Notes: generated by a model not told the origin, from the sequence alone. DNA of 64,000 nucleotides from an uncultured Flavobacteriales bacterium (GCA_943787725.1 CALSNM010000009.1:62001-126000); one strand, 5' to 3'. Counted from the first letter of the stretch, positions 53,221-63,717 are shown. A program made the numbers and translations.

Positions 53221-55656
53221 ATGAAAAATATTGTTACAACACTAATTGTTGCACTGTCACTTTTTGGACAAGCGCAGATAACACAGAACATTAGAGGTGT
53301 CGTCATTGACAAAGACTCTAAATCCCCCTTACCAGGAGCCAACATAATTATTAATTCAGTTACGCCTCTGCAAGGATCAGCTACCGATCTTGACGGAAGG
53401 TTCAAAGTTGTTGGCGTTCCAATAGGTCGTCATAACATCAAAATAAGTTATGTTGGATATGCGCCAAAAACACTAACGAATATTGAACTTTCCTCTGGAA
53501 AAGAACTCATTCTTAATATTGAGATTCAAGAATCAATTATGATGAACGAGGTTATGGTTAAATCTGGTCCAGACAAAGACAAAACCGTGAACAAAATGGC
53601 AACTGTTAGCGCCCGAACTTTTTCGATTGAAGAGACCCAACGGTATGCCGGAAGTTTAAATGATGTGGCTAGAATGGCTCAAAATTTTGCAGGTGTTCAA
53701 GGAGCAGACGATAGTAGAAATGACATTGTAATTCGTGGAAACTCTCCGACAGGCGTGTTGTATCGACTGGAAGATGTAGATATACCAAACCCTAATCATT
53801 TTGCTTTAAACGGCACAACGGGGGGTCCCATTAGTATTTTAAACAACAACGTTTTGGATAACTCTGATTTTATGACTGGCGCATTTCCAGCAGAATATGG
53901 AAATGCCTTGGCTGGGGTTTTTGATTTGAAGCTGAAAAATGGTAACAACGAGAAACACGAGTTCTTGTCTCAAATTGGGTTTAATGGGCTTGAGTTTACA
54001 GCTGAAGGACCTATTAATAAAGAGCGCTATTCTTCTTATATTGCTAGTTACCGCTATTCTACACTTGGTCTATTCAAAAAAATGGGACTTAATTTTGGGG
54101 CAGGAACAGCTGTTCCTGGCTATCAAGATGCAATGTTTAAGTTAAATTTTCCAAATAAAAAAGGAAGAACTGTTTTATGGGGTGTCGGGGGTGTTAGCGA
54201 AGCTTCATTTTTAGATAGCGAACAAGAAGGAGAAGAAAATTTATTTACCGATAGCGGAGAAGACATTGTTTTTAAATCAAGAATAGGAGTAATTTCGTTG
54301 TCTAATACATATCGTTTTAATGATAAAGCTTTTCTTAAAACTAGCTTTGCTGTTGACGTTGCGGCAAACGATATTATAAACGATACATTAAACGCTGCTA
54401 ATGGCAGCTACAACCCCTATTACCGTAATAATAGTTATGAGGGGAAACAATCTATAAATGTAGTTTTTAATCAAAAGATTAATGCTAGAAACCTATTGAA
54501 GATAGGGGTATATAACCAGCGAAAGTTTTTTCACCTAAAGGATAGTGTTCATCAAAGGTCAGATAGTGTTCTTAACCCTTTTACAAATTCATATGTGGCT
54601 TTGCAGCCTCAATGGAAAAAACTTACGAACTATGATGGTGCTACCTATTTTATTCAGCCCTTTGTGCAGTGGCAATTTAGAGTAAACGAAGACTTAACCT
54701 TAAATACGGGTATTCACAGCCAATACTTTCTCTACAACAGCACCTTTGCTATTGAACCTCGACTAGGAATTAAATACAAATGCAATGATAAAAATACCGT
54801 TAGTGCAGGTTATGGATTACACAATCAACTTCCGCCAACCAGACTGTTTTTTAGAGAGCAAACCGATCTTTTTGGAAATACTGTTTTTGACGATAAAGGA
54901 GAAGCTGTAATTCCAAACAAAGAGTTGAAAATGGTTCGAAGTCAGCATTTTGTTATTGCATACGATAGAAGTTTAGGTAAGCACTCAAGGTTAAAAATGG
55001 AATCATATTATCAGATACTGGATAACGTTCCCATAAGCTATAGATATCCTCAATATAGCACACTAAATTTTGGGGCCAATTTCGATTTAGCATTTCCCGA
55101 CACATTAGTAAACGAGGGCACGGGAACAAACTATGGTTTGGAACTTACGGTCGAAAGGTTCTTAAACAATGGGTTCTATTATTTATTTACTGGTTCAATT
55201 TATAACTCAACCTACAAAGGGATTGACAGACTTGAGAGAAACACTGCTTTTAATGGAAATTATACAACAAATATCTTAGTTGGAAAAGAGTTTTATTTTA
55301 CATCAAAAAAACCATCTAAAAAGCAGAGTTCGCTTTTGCTAGATATTAAGTTTACCTTAAATGGGGGTCAACGATTCATTCCTATAGACTTGGAACAAAG
55401 TAAAAAGCAGAATGCTGCAGTTTATGATTATGACAATGCATTTGCTCCTCAGCATCCTGAATATTTTAGAACAGACATTAAAATAGGATATAAATTAAAC
55501 GGTAAAAATATCACACAAGAATGGGCTTTTACAATGCAAAACGCTACTAATCAAAAAAACGTGTATAGTCAAGGATATGATGCATCAACACAATCGGTGT
55601 TTACTAGGTATCAAATTGGAATGCTTCCAATTATGCAGTATAAGATTTTGTTTTAG
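53221..55656 (+). CDS. TonB-dependent outer-membrane receptor with carboxypeptidase-like domain
   Basis: I use ATG 53221 (811 residues; the preceding in-frame TTG adds only MYHQKSE). A signal peptide (MKNIVTTLIVALSLFGQAQ) precedes a CarboxypepD_reg-like domain (about 22-105; GVVIDKDSKSPLPGANIIIN), a plug domain (about 120-230; VQGADDSRNDIVIRGNSPTG and the FPAEYGNALAGVFDLKLKNG motif) and a 22-strand beta-barrel to the C-terminal aromatic residue F. It imports a large ligand with energy from TonB. Nothing shows the ligand; the adjacent membrane LytTR gene may control it. Confidence 0.93.
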   Translation: MKNIVTTLIVALSLFGQAQITQNIRGVVIDKDSKSPLPGANIIINSVTPLQGSATDLDGRFKVVGVPIGRHNIKISYVGYAPKTLTNIELSSGKELILNIEIQESIMMNEVMVKSGPDKDKTVNKMATVSARTFSIEETQRYAGSLNDVARMAQNFAGVQGADDSRNDIVIRGNSPTGVLYRLEDVDIPNPNHFALNGTTGGPISILNNNVLDNSDFMTGAFPAEYGNALAGVFDLKLKNGNNEKHEFLSQIGFNGLEFTAEGPINKERYSSYIASYRYSTLGLFKKMGLNFGAGTAVPGYQDAMFKLNFPNKKGRTVLWGVGGVSEASFLDSEQEGEENLFTDSGEDIVFKSRIGVISLSNTYRFNDKAFLKTSFAVDVAANDIINDTLNAANGSYNPYYRNNSYEGKQSINVVFNQKINARNLLKIGVYNQRKFFHLKDSVHQRSDSVLNPFTNSYVALQPQWKKLTNYDGATYFIQPFVQWQFRVNEDLTLNTGIHSQYFLYNSTFAIEPRLGIKYKCNDKNTVSAGYGLHNQLPPTRLFFREQTDLFGNTVFDDKGEAVIPNKELKMVRSQHFVIAYDRSLGKHSRLKMESYYQILDNVPISYRYPQYSTLNFGANFDLAFPDTLVNEGTGTNYGLELTVERFLNNGFYYLFTGSIYNSTYKGIDRLERNTAFNGNYTTNILVGKEFYFTSKKPSKKQSSLLLDIKFTLNGGQRFIPIDLEQSKKQNAAVYDYDNAFAPQHPEYFRTDIKIGYKLNGKNITQEWAFTMQNATNQKNVYSQGYDASTQSVFTRYQIGMLPIMQYKILF

Positions 55657-55708
55657 GCTTAAACGGTTTTTATCACTAGAATTGTAATATAAGATTAACA
55701 AATAATAC

Positions 55709-56290
55709 ATGAAATTGACACAAGAGTATTGGAATAACTGTTATCAAAGCAATGATACTAGGTGGGATTTAGGGAAAATTTCTCCGCCAATTGAGTTGTA
55801 TATTAGTCAGTTACAGGACAAAGAAATATCAATACTAATTCCTGGAGGAGGTAATAGTCATGAAGCCGAACACCTTTTAAGTAAAGGGTTTAAAGAAGTT
55901 TTTGTAGTTGATATTTCTCCATTTGCAATTGCTAATATTAAGTCGCGTGTTCCGCATTTTCCATCCAATCAGTTACACAATAAAGATTTTTTTAAACTAA
56001 ACGGTACGTTTGATTTAATCATCGAACAAACATTTTTTTGTGCTATTGACAAAAACCTTAGGTCTTCATATGCAAAAAAAATGGCTGAGCTACTCAACCC
56101 GGAAGGAAAATTGGTTGGGCTTTTATTCAACGCTCCGTTAAATGAAGACCACCCACCCTACGGGGGAACAATAAAGGAGTATATAGGTTATTTTGAGCCC
56201 TATTTTAACATTGAGATTATGGAGCTATGTTACAACTCTATTGAGCCCCGATCTGGTAGAGAGATATGGGTGAAAATGATAAAAAAGTAA
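55709..56290 (+). CDS. Thiopurine-methyltransferase-like SAM methyltransferase
   Basis: The 193-residue product has the TPMT-family start YWNNCYQSNDTRWDLGKISP (about 7-26), the SAM site ISILIPGGGNSHEAEHLLS near 40-58 and IIEQTFFCAIDKNLR near 108-122. TPMT-type enzymes methylate sulfur, selenium, tellurium or halide substrates. Length is normal for bacterial members. The gene stands alone between the receptor and a T9SS cargo gene. Confidence 0.9.
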   Translation: MKLTQEYWNNCYQSNDTRWDLGKISPPIELYISQLQDKEISILIPGGGNSHEAEHLLSKGFKEVFVVDISPFAIANIKSRVPHFPSNQLHNKDFFKLNGTFDLIIEQTFFCAIDKNLRSSYAKKMAELLNPEGKLVGLLFNAPLNEDHPPYGGTIKEYIGYFEPYFNIEIMELCYNSIEPRSGREIWVKMIKK

Positions 56291-56465
56291 GGAAAGATCA
56301 AGGAGGATAATATCCAATGTACTTCAAACAAGGAATACTTAAAGGCACAAAACATCGTTTTTGAAAATGAAAATTTAAATTGTTAATATTTCCTTTATCT
56401 GCGTTAATTATTGTAGGACTCTTCATTTTCTTTATTGTTATATTTGGAAAAATCAACCAGCCAAC

Positions 56466-57899
56466 ATGAAATTATCCATTACTGTAGTCGCATTATTTCT
56501 CACGAGTTACACATTCTCGCAAGAATTGTTTTGGTCTACTGAAACAGAAGTTGCAAGTGGTTATGGGAACCTTCGACCTCGAATAGCATTGACTTCAAAT
56601 AATGTTCCTGTTGTGGTATGGGGAGGAGGAACGGGCACTCAACCCGTATATGTTTCGAGATTAAATGGCGGAGCATTTTCCACGCCTATTTCAGTAAGTC
56701 CATCAGGGATAAATCCTTATACAGCCACATGGACAGGTCCAGATATTGCAGCTAAAGGCGATTCAGTATGGGTTATTTATGACGCCGGATTAAACGGTGG
56801 ATTTGATGTTTACTGTGTAGTTTCAAATGATGCTGGCATGTCTTTTTCGGATACGGTAAATATTAGTGGGTACAGTGGACTAAACAGATTTGCTTCAATT
56901 GGAGGTAATATAAATGGAGATATTGCGGTGAGCTATATGACTCATGACGCAAATTGGACTAACCCTCATTATGTAGTGTCTAATTCTGCGGATGCAGGAA
57001 CAACTTGGCAAATACCAATTAACGCAAGTGAAGCTCTGTCGGGAGCAGAAGTATGTGACTGTTGCCCATCTGAAATTGTTTTAAACGGACCAGACCAGGT
57101 ACTTTTATTTAGAGATAATAACGCTAATTTAAGAGATATGTGGGCTTCCTTTTCTTCTGATGGTGGGGGATCTTTTCCAATTGGAGGTGATGTAGACAAT
57201 GCCGATTGGCTTGTAAATGTATGTCCAGCAAGCGGAGCTCATGGGGCTTTTATTAACAATAATTTCTATATGGTATGGATGACGGGAGCATCAGGGACCT
57301 CAAAAGCAATGATTACCACGGTGGATAAATCGAATGCCAATAGCACAACGAATTGGGAAATGCCAGGGACCCAACAAGGTGGACAGAATTACCCAAGAAT
57401 TGCGGGAGAAGGAAACACAATAGGTGTTGTTTATCAAGAATATATTTCTGGTTCTCCAGGCCAAGAATGTTATTTTGCTTATACATTTAATGGTGACTCA
57501 AAACTTGATTCGTCAGCACTTCTAAACGCCCAATCTCTTGGAAGCCAATCTAACCCTGATCTTATTTTTGCTGATGGAGTTTTTCATTTTGTATACCAAA
57601 ATAGCTATACAGGAGGTGTAACATATCGCACAGCTATTGTGGGAAGTGTTGGTGTTAATGAAGTAAATAAAACCATTTCAATACTCCCTAATCCTGCTGT
57701 AAATGAAATAAAATTAGAAGGGGCGTCTAATTCCAAAATTCACATTCTTAATCAACTAGGGGAGATAACCCTATCTAAAAATGTTTATAACGAAAAGGAA
57801 AGTATTGACTGCAGTCAATTTGCTACGGGGACTTATTTTATCCAGGTAATTCAAAATAATCAATTGGTACAGTCTAAAAAGATTGTGGTAATGCGGTAA
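56466..57899 (+). CDS. T9SS-secreted surface protein with BNR/sialidase-like repeats
   Basis: The 477-residue product has a signal peptide (MKLSITVVALFLTSYTFSQ), a beta-propeller-like body (about 25-390) with BNR/Asp-box-like turns such as SNSADAGTTWQIPIN and SFSSDGGGSFPI, and a type A sorting domain (about 400-477) with SILPNPAVNEIKLEG and ATGTYFIQVIQNNQLVQSKKI. The C-terminal domain directs it through the type 9 secretion system to the cell surface. Enzymatic residues of sialidases are not evident, so I do not assign an activity. TATATTTG at 56439-56446 is a plausible -7 element 20 bases before the start. Confidence 0.88.
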   Translation: MKLSITVVALFLTSYTFSQELFWSTETEVASGYGNLRPRIALTSNNVPVVVWGGGTGTQPVYVSRLNGGAFSTPISVSPSGINPYTATWTGPDIAAKGDSVWVIYDAGLNGGFDVYCVVSNDAGMSFSDTVNISGYSGLNRFASIGGNINGDIAVSYMTHDANWTNPHYVVSNSADAGTTWQIPINASEALSGAEVCDCCPSEIVLNGPDQVLLFRDNNANLRDMWASFSSDGGGSFPIGGDVDNADWLVNVCPASGAHGAFINNNFYMVWMTGASGTSKAMITTVDKSNANSTTNWEMPGTQQGGQNYPRIAGEGNTIGVVYQEYISGSPGQECYFAYTFNGDSKLDSSALLNAQSLGSQSNPDLIFADGVFHFVYQNSYTGGVTYRTAIVGSVGVNEVNKTISILPNPAVNEIKLEGASNSKIHILNQLGEITLSKNVYNEKESIDCSQFATGTYFIQVIQNNQLVQSKKIVVMR

Positions 57900-57957
57900 C
57901 TTCAGTGTTTACTTTTCTGATGATATTTAACCTTTTAACCGGTTTTAGGATTAGTTA

Positions 57958-60018
57958 TTACCTAACGTCTCCTCCGGCTTCCATATCTTTAGTTGGCGCA
58001 ACAAATGAAAGTTTTCCTTCATCATCTTCAGCCATCAAAATCATTCCTTGAGATTCAACACCCCTAATCTTTCGCGGAGCTAAATTCATTAGGATTGACA
58101 CCTTTTGTCCAACAACGTCTTCAGGAGAATAATGCTCCGCAATTCCCGAAACAACAGTACGAGTATCTATTCCTGTATTAACGGTCAGCTTCAATAACTT
58201 ATCTGCTTTCTCTATTTTTTCGGCCGACATTATCTCACCGACGCGGATGTCCATTTTTGTGAAATCGTCAAATGTTACTTCATCTTTCATGGGGGGAAAT
58301 TTATTATTTGCTTGTGTAGCTCTTTCTAATTTTGCTATTTGTTCTTCTATTTTATCATTTTCAATCTTACTAAAAAGCAATTCGGCTTTGTTTATGACAT
58401 GACCTACATTCATTAAATCATTCTGACCTGCAGCATCCCACTTTAATAGTTTAATTCCCAGGATGTCGGCTAACTTATTGCTAGTAAAAGGCAAAAAAGG
58501 TTCAAACACAACCGTAAGGTTTGCTGTTATTTGAAGAGCTATGTTCATTATTGTTTTAACACGGTTCGGATCAGTTTTAATCAACTTCCATGGCTCTGTG
58601 TCAGCTAAGTACTTATTTCCTATACGAGCTAAATTCATCGCTTCTGCTTGTGCTTCTCTAAATCGATAAGACTCTATAGCATTTGAGACTTTAGAGGGAA
58701 CTAACGTTAACTCTTCTAACACTTGGTTATCAAGGTCTGTTAGCTCTCCGATTTTCGGAACAATTCCAGTATAATATTTATGTGTTAAAACCAAACACCT
58801 GTTTACAAAGTTCCCATAAATTGCGACTAACTCATTGTTATTTCTTGCTTGAAAATCTTTCCATGAAAAGTCGCTGTCCTTGTTTTCTGGAGCAATTGAA
58901 GTAAGCACATAACGAAGCACGTCTTCTTGGCCAGGAAAGTCTTCTAGATATTCATGCCCCCATACAGCCCAATTTCTCGACGTACTTAATTTCTTTCCCT
59001 CTAAGTTTAAAAACTCATTAGCAGGAACGTTATTAGGTAATATATGGTCTCCTAATAATTTTAGAATGATTGGAAATATTATACAGTGAAATACAATGTT
59101 GTCTTTTGCTAAAAAATGGACCAGTTTAGTATCAGCTGACTTCCAGTAATCTTCCCAATTTCTTCCAGAATCTTTAGCCCACTGTTTTGTTGCTGAAATG
59201 TAACCTATAGGCGCATCAAACCAAACATACATTACTTTACCATCTCCTCCCTCAACAGGAACCTCAACACCCCAGTCTAAATCACGTGTCATCGCCCTTG
59301 GTCTTAATCCAGAATCTATCCAACTCATGCACTGACCAATAACTTGATTTCTCCATTCTTTGGGCTGATGGACTTGAATACCGTCCAACGTCCCATTTTT
59401 TATCCAATCTTTAACCCAGTTTTCATGCTTGTCCATTGGCAAATACCAATGGGATGTTTCTTTCAAAGTTGGTGAATTCCCACTTAAAGTTGAAATAGGA
59501 TTTATTAAATCTAAAGGGCTAAGGTCCGATCCGCATTTTTCACACTGGTCGCCGTAAGCACCAGGAGTTTTACATTTTGGGCAATCCCCCGTAATATATC
59601 TATCTGCCAAAAATTGGCTATACTCTTCGTCGTAATATTGTTGCGTTGTCTTTTTGGTAAATTCTCCTCTACCTTCTAATAATTTAAAATAATCCGAAGC
59701 TGTTTGTTTGTGCAAATCTAAAGATGTTCTGTGAAAAATATCAAAGCTTACGCCTAGTTGACCAAAGACATTTTTATTGATTGCATGATATTGGTCTACA
59801 ATAGACTTAGGTGTTGTTCCTTCTTTTTTTGCGCGCAATGTAATTGCTGCACCATGTTCATCCGAACCACAAACAAACACTACATCTTTTCGATTAGACC
59901 GTAAAAAACGCGCGTATATGTCGGAGGGGATATAAACACCTGCCAAATGACCTAAGTGCAACGGCCCATTTGCATAAGGAAGGGCTGCGGTAACAGTATA
60001 TCTTTTTGGATTCTTCAT
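57958..60018 (-). CDS. metG: Methionyl-tRNA synthetase
   Basis: The 686-residue enzyme has the HIGH motif as [14 protein letters not shown] at 15-28, a zinc-binding knob with CPKC and CEKCGSD near 145-165, and the KMSKS motif as KKLSTSRNW near 340. The C-terminal tRNA-binding/dimerisation OB-fold domain (about 585-686) has [20 protein letters not shown]. It charges tRNA-Met with methionine. TATCTTTG at 60071-60064 (minus) is a plausible -7 element, 46 bases before the start. Confidence 0.97.
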   Translation of the reverse strand: MKNPKRYTVTAALPYANGPLHLGHLAGVYIPSDIYARFLRSNRKDVVFVCGSDEHGAAITLRAKKEGTTPKSIVDQYHAINKNVFGQLGVSFDIFHRTSLDLHKQTASDYFKLLEGRGEFTKKTTQQYYDEEYSQFLADRYITGDCPKCKTPGAYGDQCEKCGSDLSPLDLINPISTLSGNSPTLKETSHWYLPMDKHENWVKDWIKNGTLDGIQVHQPKEWRNQVIGQCMSWIDSGLRPRAMTRDLDWGVEVPVEGGDGKVMYVWFDAPIGYISATKQWAKDSGRNWEDYWKSADTKLVHFLAKDNIVFHCIIFPIILKLLGDHILPNNVPANEFLNLEGKKLSTSRNWAVWGHEYLEDFPGQEDVLRYVLTSIAPENKDSDFSWKDFQARNNNELVAIYGNFVNRCLVLTHKYYTGIVPKIGELTDLDNQVLEELTLVPSKVSNAIESYRFREAQAEAMNLARIGNKYLADTEPWKLIKTDPNRVKTIMNIALQITANLTVVFEPFLPFTSNKLADILGIKLLKWDAAGQNDLMNVGHVINKAELLFSKIENDKIEEQIAKLERATQANNKFPPMKDEVTFDDFTKMDIRVGEIMSAEKIEKADKLLKLTVNTGIDTRTVVSGIAEHYSPEDVVGQKVSILMNLAPRKIRGVESQGMILMAEDDEGKLSFVAPTKDMEAGGDVR

Positions 60019-60104
60019 TCAATAGCTTACTTGCACAAAGGTTGATTTATAAAAATGCGAACGCAAAGATAGTTTTTTGACTCTTGATATAATATATTCG
60101 ATAC

Positions 60105-61010
60105 ATGAAAAATTCAATCCTTCCAAACAATCTCAAAAAAGGAGACAAAATATCGCTAATATCAACTGCTCGAAAGATTGATGTAGAAAAATTAGCGCAC
60201 GCAAAAGAAGTTTTCAATAATTGGGGGCTTAAGGTGGTTGAAGGGAAAAATTTAAGAGCTGAGAGTAACCAGTTTTGCGGAACAGACAACCAAAGATCAT
60301 GCGACTTACAAGAAGCAATAAACGATAATTCAATTCAAGCAATAATTTGTTTTAGGGGAGGGTATGGAACAGTAAGAATTTTAGAAAGGGTTGATTTTTC
60401 AAACCTAATCAAAAATCCAAAATGGATTTGTGGTTATAGCGATGTTACAGCGCTTCATAATTATCTAAATAGTAAATGTGCTATTGCAACAATACACTCA
60501 ACAATGCCGGTAAATTTTAATAACAATACCAAAGAATCTTTAGAGACGTTCCGAAAATCCTTATTTGGCGAGAAATACAATATTATAACTGAAACGCACG
60601 AATTAAACAGGGAAGGCGCTGCTTCTGGAAAAATTATTGGCGGAAACTTATCCATGCTTTACAGCCTCTCGGGAACAAAATACGATATTGATACAAGGGA
60701 AAAAATATTGTTCATTGAAGACCTAGATGAATACCTTTACCATATAGATAGAATGATGTGGAACCTAAAATTATCAGGAAAATTGAGCAACCTTTCAGGA
60801 CTAGTTGTTGGCGGAATGACGGACATGAATGATAATGAAAACCCATTTGGAAAAACGGCTGTTGAGATTATTAAAGAAGCTGTTGAGGAATACAATTACC
60901 CTGTGTGCTTCAACCTCCCTTGTGGTCATATAGATGACAATAGGGCTCTAATTCTTAACAAGGAAGCCAAACTAACAGTAACATATTCAAACGTAATTTT
61001 TGAGCAATAA
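60105..61010 (+). CDS. LD-carboxypeptidase (peptidase family S66)
   Basis: The 301-residue enzyme matches muramoyl-tetrapeptide LD-carboxypeptidases: nucleophile Ser in GYSDVTALHN near 112, catalytic Glu in FIEDLDEYLYHIDRM near 205-219, and His in PCGHIDDNRAL near 277. It removes the terminal D-Ala from the tetrapeptide of peptidoglycan fragments during recycling. It starts 86 bases from the divergent metG start and is closed by a strong hairpin at 61013. Confidence 0.94.
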   Translation: MKNSILPNNLKKGDKISLISTARKIDVEKLAHAKEVFNNWGLKVVEGKNLRAESNQFCGTDNQRSCDLQEAINDNSIQAIICFRGGYGTVRILERVDFSNLIKNPKWICGYSDVTALHNYLNSKCAIATIHSTMPVNFNNNTKESLETFRKSLFGEKYNIITETHELNREGAASGKIIGGNLSMLYSLSGTKYDIDTREKILFIEDLDEYLYHIDRMMWNLKLSGKLSNLSGLVVGGMTDMNDNENPFGKTAVEIIKEAVEEYNYPVCFNLPCGHIDDNRALILNKEAKLTVTYSNVIFEQ

Positions 61011-61012
61011 AA

Positions 61013-61038
61013 AAGGGTCGTATGAAAGAACGACCCTT
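61013..61038. terminator. Bidirectional intrinsic terminator
   Basis: AAGGGTCGT (61013-61021) and ACGACCCTT (61030-61038) form a 9-bp stem with an 8-base loop. A-runs on both sides give T-tracts in either direction. It sits between the convergent LD-carboxypeptidase and DUF4412-like genes. Confidence 0.82.
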
Positions 61039-61059
61039 AAAAAGTTAGGTGAGGCTATT

Positions 61060-61701
61060 TTATCTTTCAAATTTCCCGTAATCTTTTGGAATCACAAAAG
61101 TTTCAGGGGTAATTTTTTTTGTCTCAATCTTTTCTGCTTTTAAGGTTGAAATAACATTTCCAGTAGAAAGAGCGTATTCTATACTTAACATAGGGAAATG
61201 ATTTTCCATTCCTGCAATTTCCAAATAATACATAGCTTGGTTTTCTTTTCTGTTTAATGTTTCTAACATCGGGATAAAGAATTCATAATCTCCTTTTGTG
61301 ACCCAATAAATAATTTTTCTGTCGTTCGCTTTATTCGTCACAACTACTTCAAAACATTTTTTCCCTAGAATTTCTTTCGTTTCTCCCGTTTTATTGATAT
61401 CAACATCCAAAGTTTTTGCGGGCCTTCTGTTAGGCGTCTCAAACCAAAGCTTTCTTTCTGGGCTGAGAGCGTATGTCTTTTTCGTTGCTAAATCCATCAA
61501 TTGAATTCCATCAATTGTTCCATCTTCTCCAACTTCTTCAATTCTAATATCGTTCCCTTTAACAAAGTACTTGTAGGTAACGTGAATTTTCCCCACGTTT
61601 TTTTCAAAGACTATTTCTCCTTCAAACTGCGCTAAAGATGCAGAGGCAATCAAAACAGAAGCAAATATAGAAAGCCCAAATTTCTGTAAATTATTTTTCA
61701 T
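61060..61701 (-). CDS. DUF4412-like secreted protein
   Basis: The 213-residue product has a signal peptide (MKNNLQKFGLSIFASVLIASASLAQ) and a mature beta-rich domain that resembles the DUF4412/GLPGLI-like outer-membrane-lipoprotein carriers: GEIVFEKN, KYFVKGNDIRIEE, MDLATKKTYALSPERK, K-K-C-F-E-V-V-V, and the C-terminal FVIPKDYGKFER. Function unknown; LolA-like lipid binding is possible but not shown. Its promoter (61748-61778) lies in the spacer to yraN. Confidence 0.85.
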   Translation of the reverse strand: MKNNLQKFGLSIFASVLIASASLAQFEGEIVFEKNVGKIHVTYKYFVKGNDIRIEEVGEDGTIDGIQLMDLATKKTYALSPERKLWFETPNRRPAKTLDVDINKTGETKEILGKKCFEVVVTNKANDRKIIYWVTKGDYEFFIPMLETLNRKENQAMYYLEIAGMENHFPMLSIEYALSTGNVISTLKAEKIETKKITPETFVIPKDYGKFER

Positions 61702-61747
61702 GGTTGTAATTTTCTTTTTAAGTTCACTAAGATATAAAAATTTATAT

Positions 61748-61778
61748 CAAATCTAATAATTATTCTGCCCTTAACCAA
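61748..61778 (-). promoter_or_regulatory. Candidate promoter of the DUF4412-like gene
   Basis: On the minus strand TTG (61778-61776), 20 bases, then TAGATTTG (61755-61748). The -7 element is an exact TAnnTTTG match; the spacing is one base longer than the consensus. Start codon at 61701. Confidence 0.55.
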
Positions 61779-61799
61779 GTATCATACCAAAAGAAAATA

Positions 61800-62162
61800 A
61801 TGGAACAAAAACATATTCTAGGAAAAAAAGGTGAAGCAATAGCAAAAGCCTACTTAATCAAAATGAGCTACTTAATAGTAGAAAAAAACTGGAAACACTT
61901 AAAAGCTGAAATTGATCTCATTGCTCAAAAAGATGACTTTATAGTTTTTGTGGAAGTGAAAACAAGAAGCACGGTCAATTATGGGCATCCCGAAAGCTTT
62001 GTCTCTGAGAAGCAACAAAATAGGATTATTGGAGCCGCCAACGAGTATATCCAGAAAAATGATATTCATAGTGAGGCTAGGTTTGATATCATTTCAATCA
62101 TAAAAAGCAAAAACACAGAGATCATTAATCATATAGAAGGTGCTTTTTATCCAACATTATGA
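61800..62162 (+). CDS. yraN: YraN/UPF0102 family nuclease-like protein
   Basis: The 120-residue product has the restriction-endonuclease-like core of UPF0102: GKKGEAIAKAYLIKMSYLIV, AEIDLIAQKDDFIVFVEVKT with the metal-binding Asp and the E-x-K pair, and RFDIISI. It belongs to conserved genome-maintenance-type genes; the substrate is not proven. It ends 48 bases before the pseudouridine synthase gene. Confidence 0.93.
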   Translation: MEQKHILGKKGEAIAKAYLIKMSYLIVEKNWKHLKAEIDLIAQKDDFIVFVEVKTRSTVNYGHPESFVSEKQQNRIIGAANEYIQKNDIHSEARFDIISIIKSKNTEIINHIEGAFYPTL

Positions 62163-62210
62163 TTATTTAGGTTAATCTTTCCGATATTCGCAACCAGACT
62201 TGAAAAGATA

Positions 62211-63005
62211 ATGGGAAACAAGAAAGGAAACAAATATTCAAATAAACCAAAAACCAACTCAAGTAAACTTGAAACAAGTAAGGAGGTTATCGAAAACATT
62301 CGTCTAAATAAATATATCGCAAATGCAGGGGTTTGTTCTAGGCGAGAAGCAGACAAGTTGATAGAAAAAGGAGATGTAACGGTAAATGGAGAAATCGTTA
62401 CGGAAATGGGGCATAAAGTTTGTTATACGGATGACGTGCGATATTTAGGAAAGAGGTTGAAAAAAGAGCGTTTTAAATATATTCTCCTGAATAAACCGAA
62501 AAATTATATCACTACTGTTTCAGACACTCATAATCGTCAAACAGTCATGAATCTAATAGAAGGGGCTTGCTCAGAAAGGGTTTATCCAGTTGGCCGATTA
62601 GACAGAAACACTACAGGTCTTTTGCTTTTTACAAATGATGGTCAACTAACTAAAAGGCTCACTCATCCAAGCTATGGGGTAAAAAAAATATACGAAGCGG
62701 TTTTAGACAAACCTCTTGAAGAACACGATTTAGAGAAACTAACTTTAGGTATTGAACTAGAAGATGGGTTAAGTACTTTTGATAGCGCGGAGTATAATGG
62801 TGCTCCAGGTCAAAAAACAATTGTAATGATTTCCATTCATTCGGGAAAAAACAGAATTGTAAGAAGAATGTTTACTCATTTAGGCTATGATGTTGTGAAG
62901 CTTGACAGAATTGAGTTTGCAGGACTAAAGAAAGGAAAGGTTACTCGAGGAAAATGGAGGATATTAGATAAAAAAGAAGTTGGCTTTTTAAAAATAGCTA
63001 AATAA
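62211..63005 (+). CDS. RsuA/RluB-type pseudouridine synthase
   Basis: The 264-residue enzyme has a Lys-rich start (MGNKKGNKYSNKPKTNSSK), an S4 RNA-binding domain (about 27-88; IRLNKYIANAGVCSRREADK and GDVTVNGEIV) and the catalytic domain with GRLDRNTTGLLLFTNDG (catalytic Asp near residue 128) and RMFTHLGYDVVKLDR near 217. It modifies rRNA; whether 16S or 23S cannot be told from motifs alone. The stop overlaps the convergent rnc stop by 8 bases. Confidence 0.94.
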   Translation: MGNKKGNKYSNKPKTNSSKLETSKEVIENIRLNKYIANAGVCSRREADKLIEKGDVTVNGEIVTEMGHKVCYTDDVRYLGKRLKKERFKYILLNKPKNYITTVSDTHNRQTVMNLIEGACSERVYPVGRLDRNTTGLLLFTNDGQLTKRLTHPSYGVKKIYEAVLDKPLEEHDLEKLTLGIELEDGLSTFDSAEYNGAPGQKTIVMISIHSGKNRIVRRMFTHLGYDVVKLDRIEFAGLKKGKVTRGKWRILDKKEVGFLKIAK

Positions 63006-63714
63006 TATCTTGATATACAATTTCTGCTGCAGCTTGCTCGGCACTTCTTTTGGACAGATCAGTTGATTGACCTTTTAACTCACAGTTAATGAACGCACCC
63101 ATGGTAAAATGAATTGACCCATTTACAGTTTCTTCTTTTATGGTTTTAAATTCTAGCGATAATTTATTTTTCTGGCAATAAATCAGTAATTGACTTTTAT
63201 AATCAGTATTGTTTGCTTCCAAATTTTCCAAATCTATGTAATGCTCGAGAATGCACTTAATAAACACTTCCTTGGCTTTGTCATATCCTTTATCTAAGTA
63301 TATTGCTCCAAAAAGAGCTTCAAAAACATTTCCTAATAAAGATTTGTAAGGAAAGTTACCTTTTAAATATTTTACGAATGGTTCTAATCCCATTTTTTCT
63401 CCCAATGAATTCAAACTTTTCCGACTTACGATTTTTGATCGCATTTGAGTGAGATATCCCTCGTCCTGATCAGGAAACTTTTGAAATAAATATTCAGAAA
63501 CAATGGTTGAAAGAACGGAATCTCCTAAGAATTCAAGTCTTTCATTACTTATTTTTAATCCTCTCGTTTTTTTTTTTGCTACCGACTTGTGCACAAATGC
63601 CTGAGTATACAACTCAATGTTTTTGGGTTTAAACCCAAAACTTTGGCGAATAAATAATTGTAACGGAGAATTTTTTAAGCGTGATTTTCGATTGAACAAC
63701 AAACTGAACAACAC
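62998..63714 (-). CDS. rnc: Ribonuclease III
   Basis: The 238-residue enzyme has the nuclease signature NERLEFLGDSVLSTIVSEYL near 63-82 and FEALFGAIYLDKGYDKA near 131-147, with the metal-binding Glu and Asp residues, and a double-stranded RNA-binding domain (about 170-236; DYKSQLLIYCQKNKLSLEF ... RSAEQAAAEIVYQDI). It cuts rRNA precursors and other double-stranded RNA. It follows fabF after 3 bases; acpP-fabF-rnc is a familiar Bacteroidota order. Confidence 0.96.
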   Translation of the reverse strand: MLFSLLFNRKSRLKNSPLQLFIRQSFGFKPKNIELYTQAFVHKSVAKKKTRGLKISNERLEFLGDSVLSTIVSEYLFQKFPDQDEGYLTQMRSKIVSRKSLNSLGEKMGLEPFVKYLKGNFPYKSLLGNVFEALFGAIYLDKGYDKAKEVFIKCILEHYIDLENLEANNTDYKSQLLIYCQKNKLSLEFKTIKEETVNGSIHFTMGAFINCELKGQSTDLSKRSAEQAAAEIVYQDII

Positions 63715-63717
63715 TAT

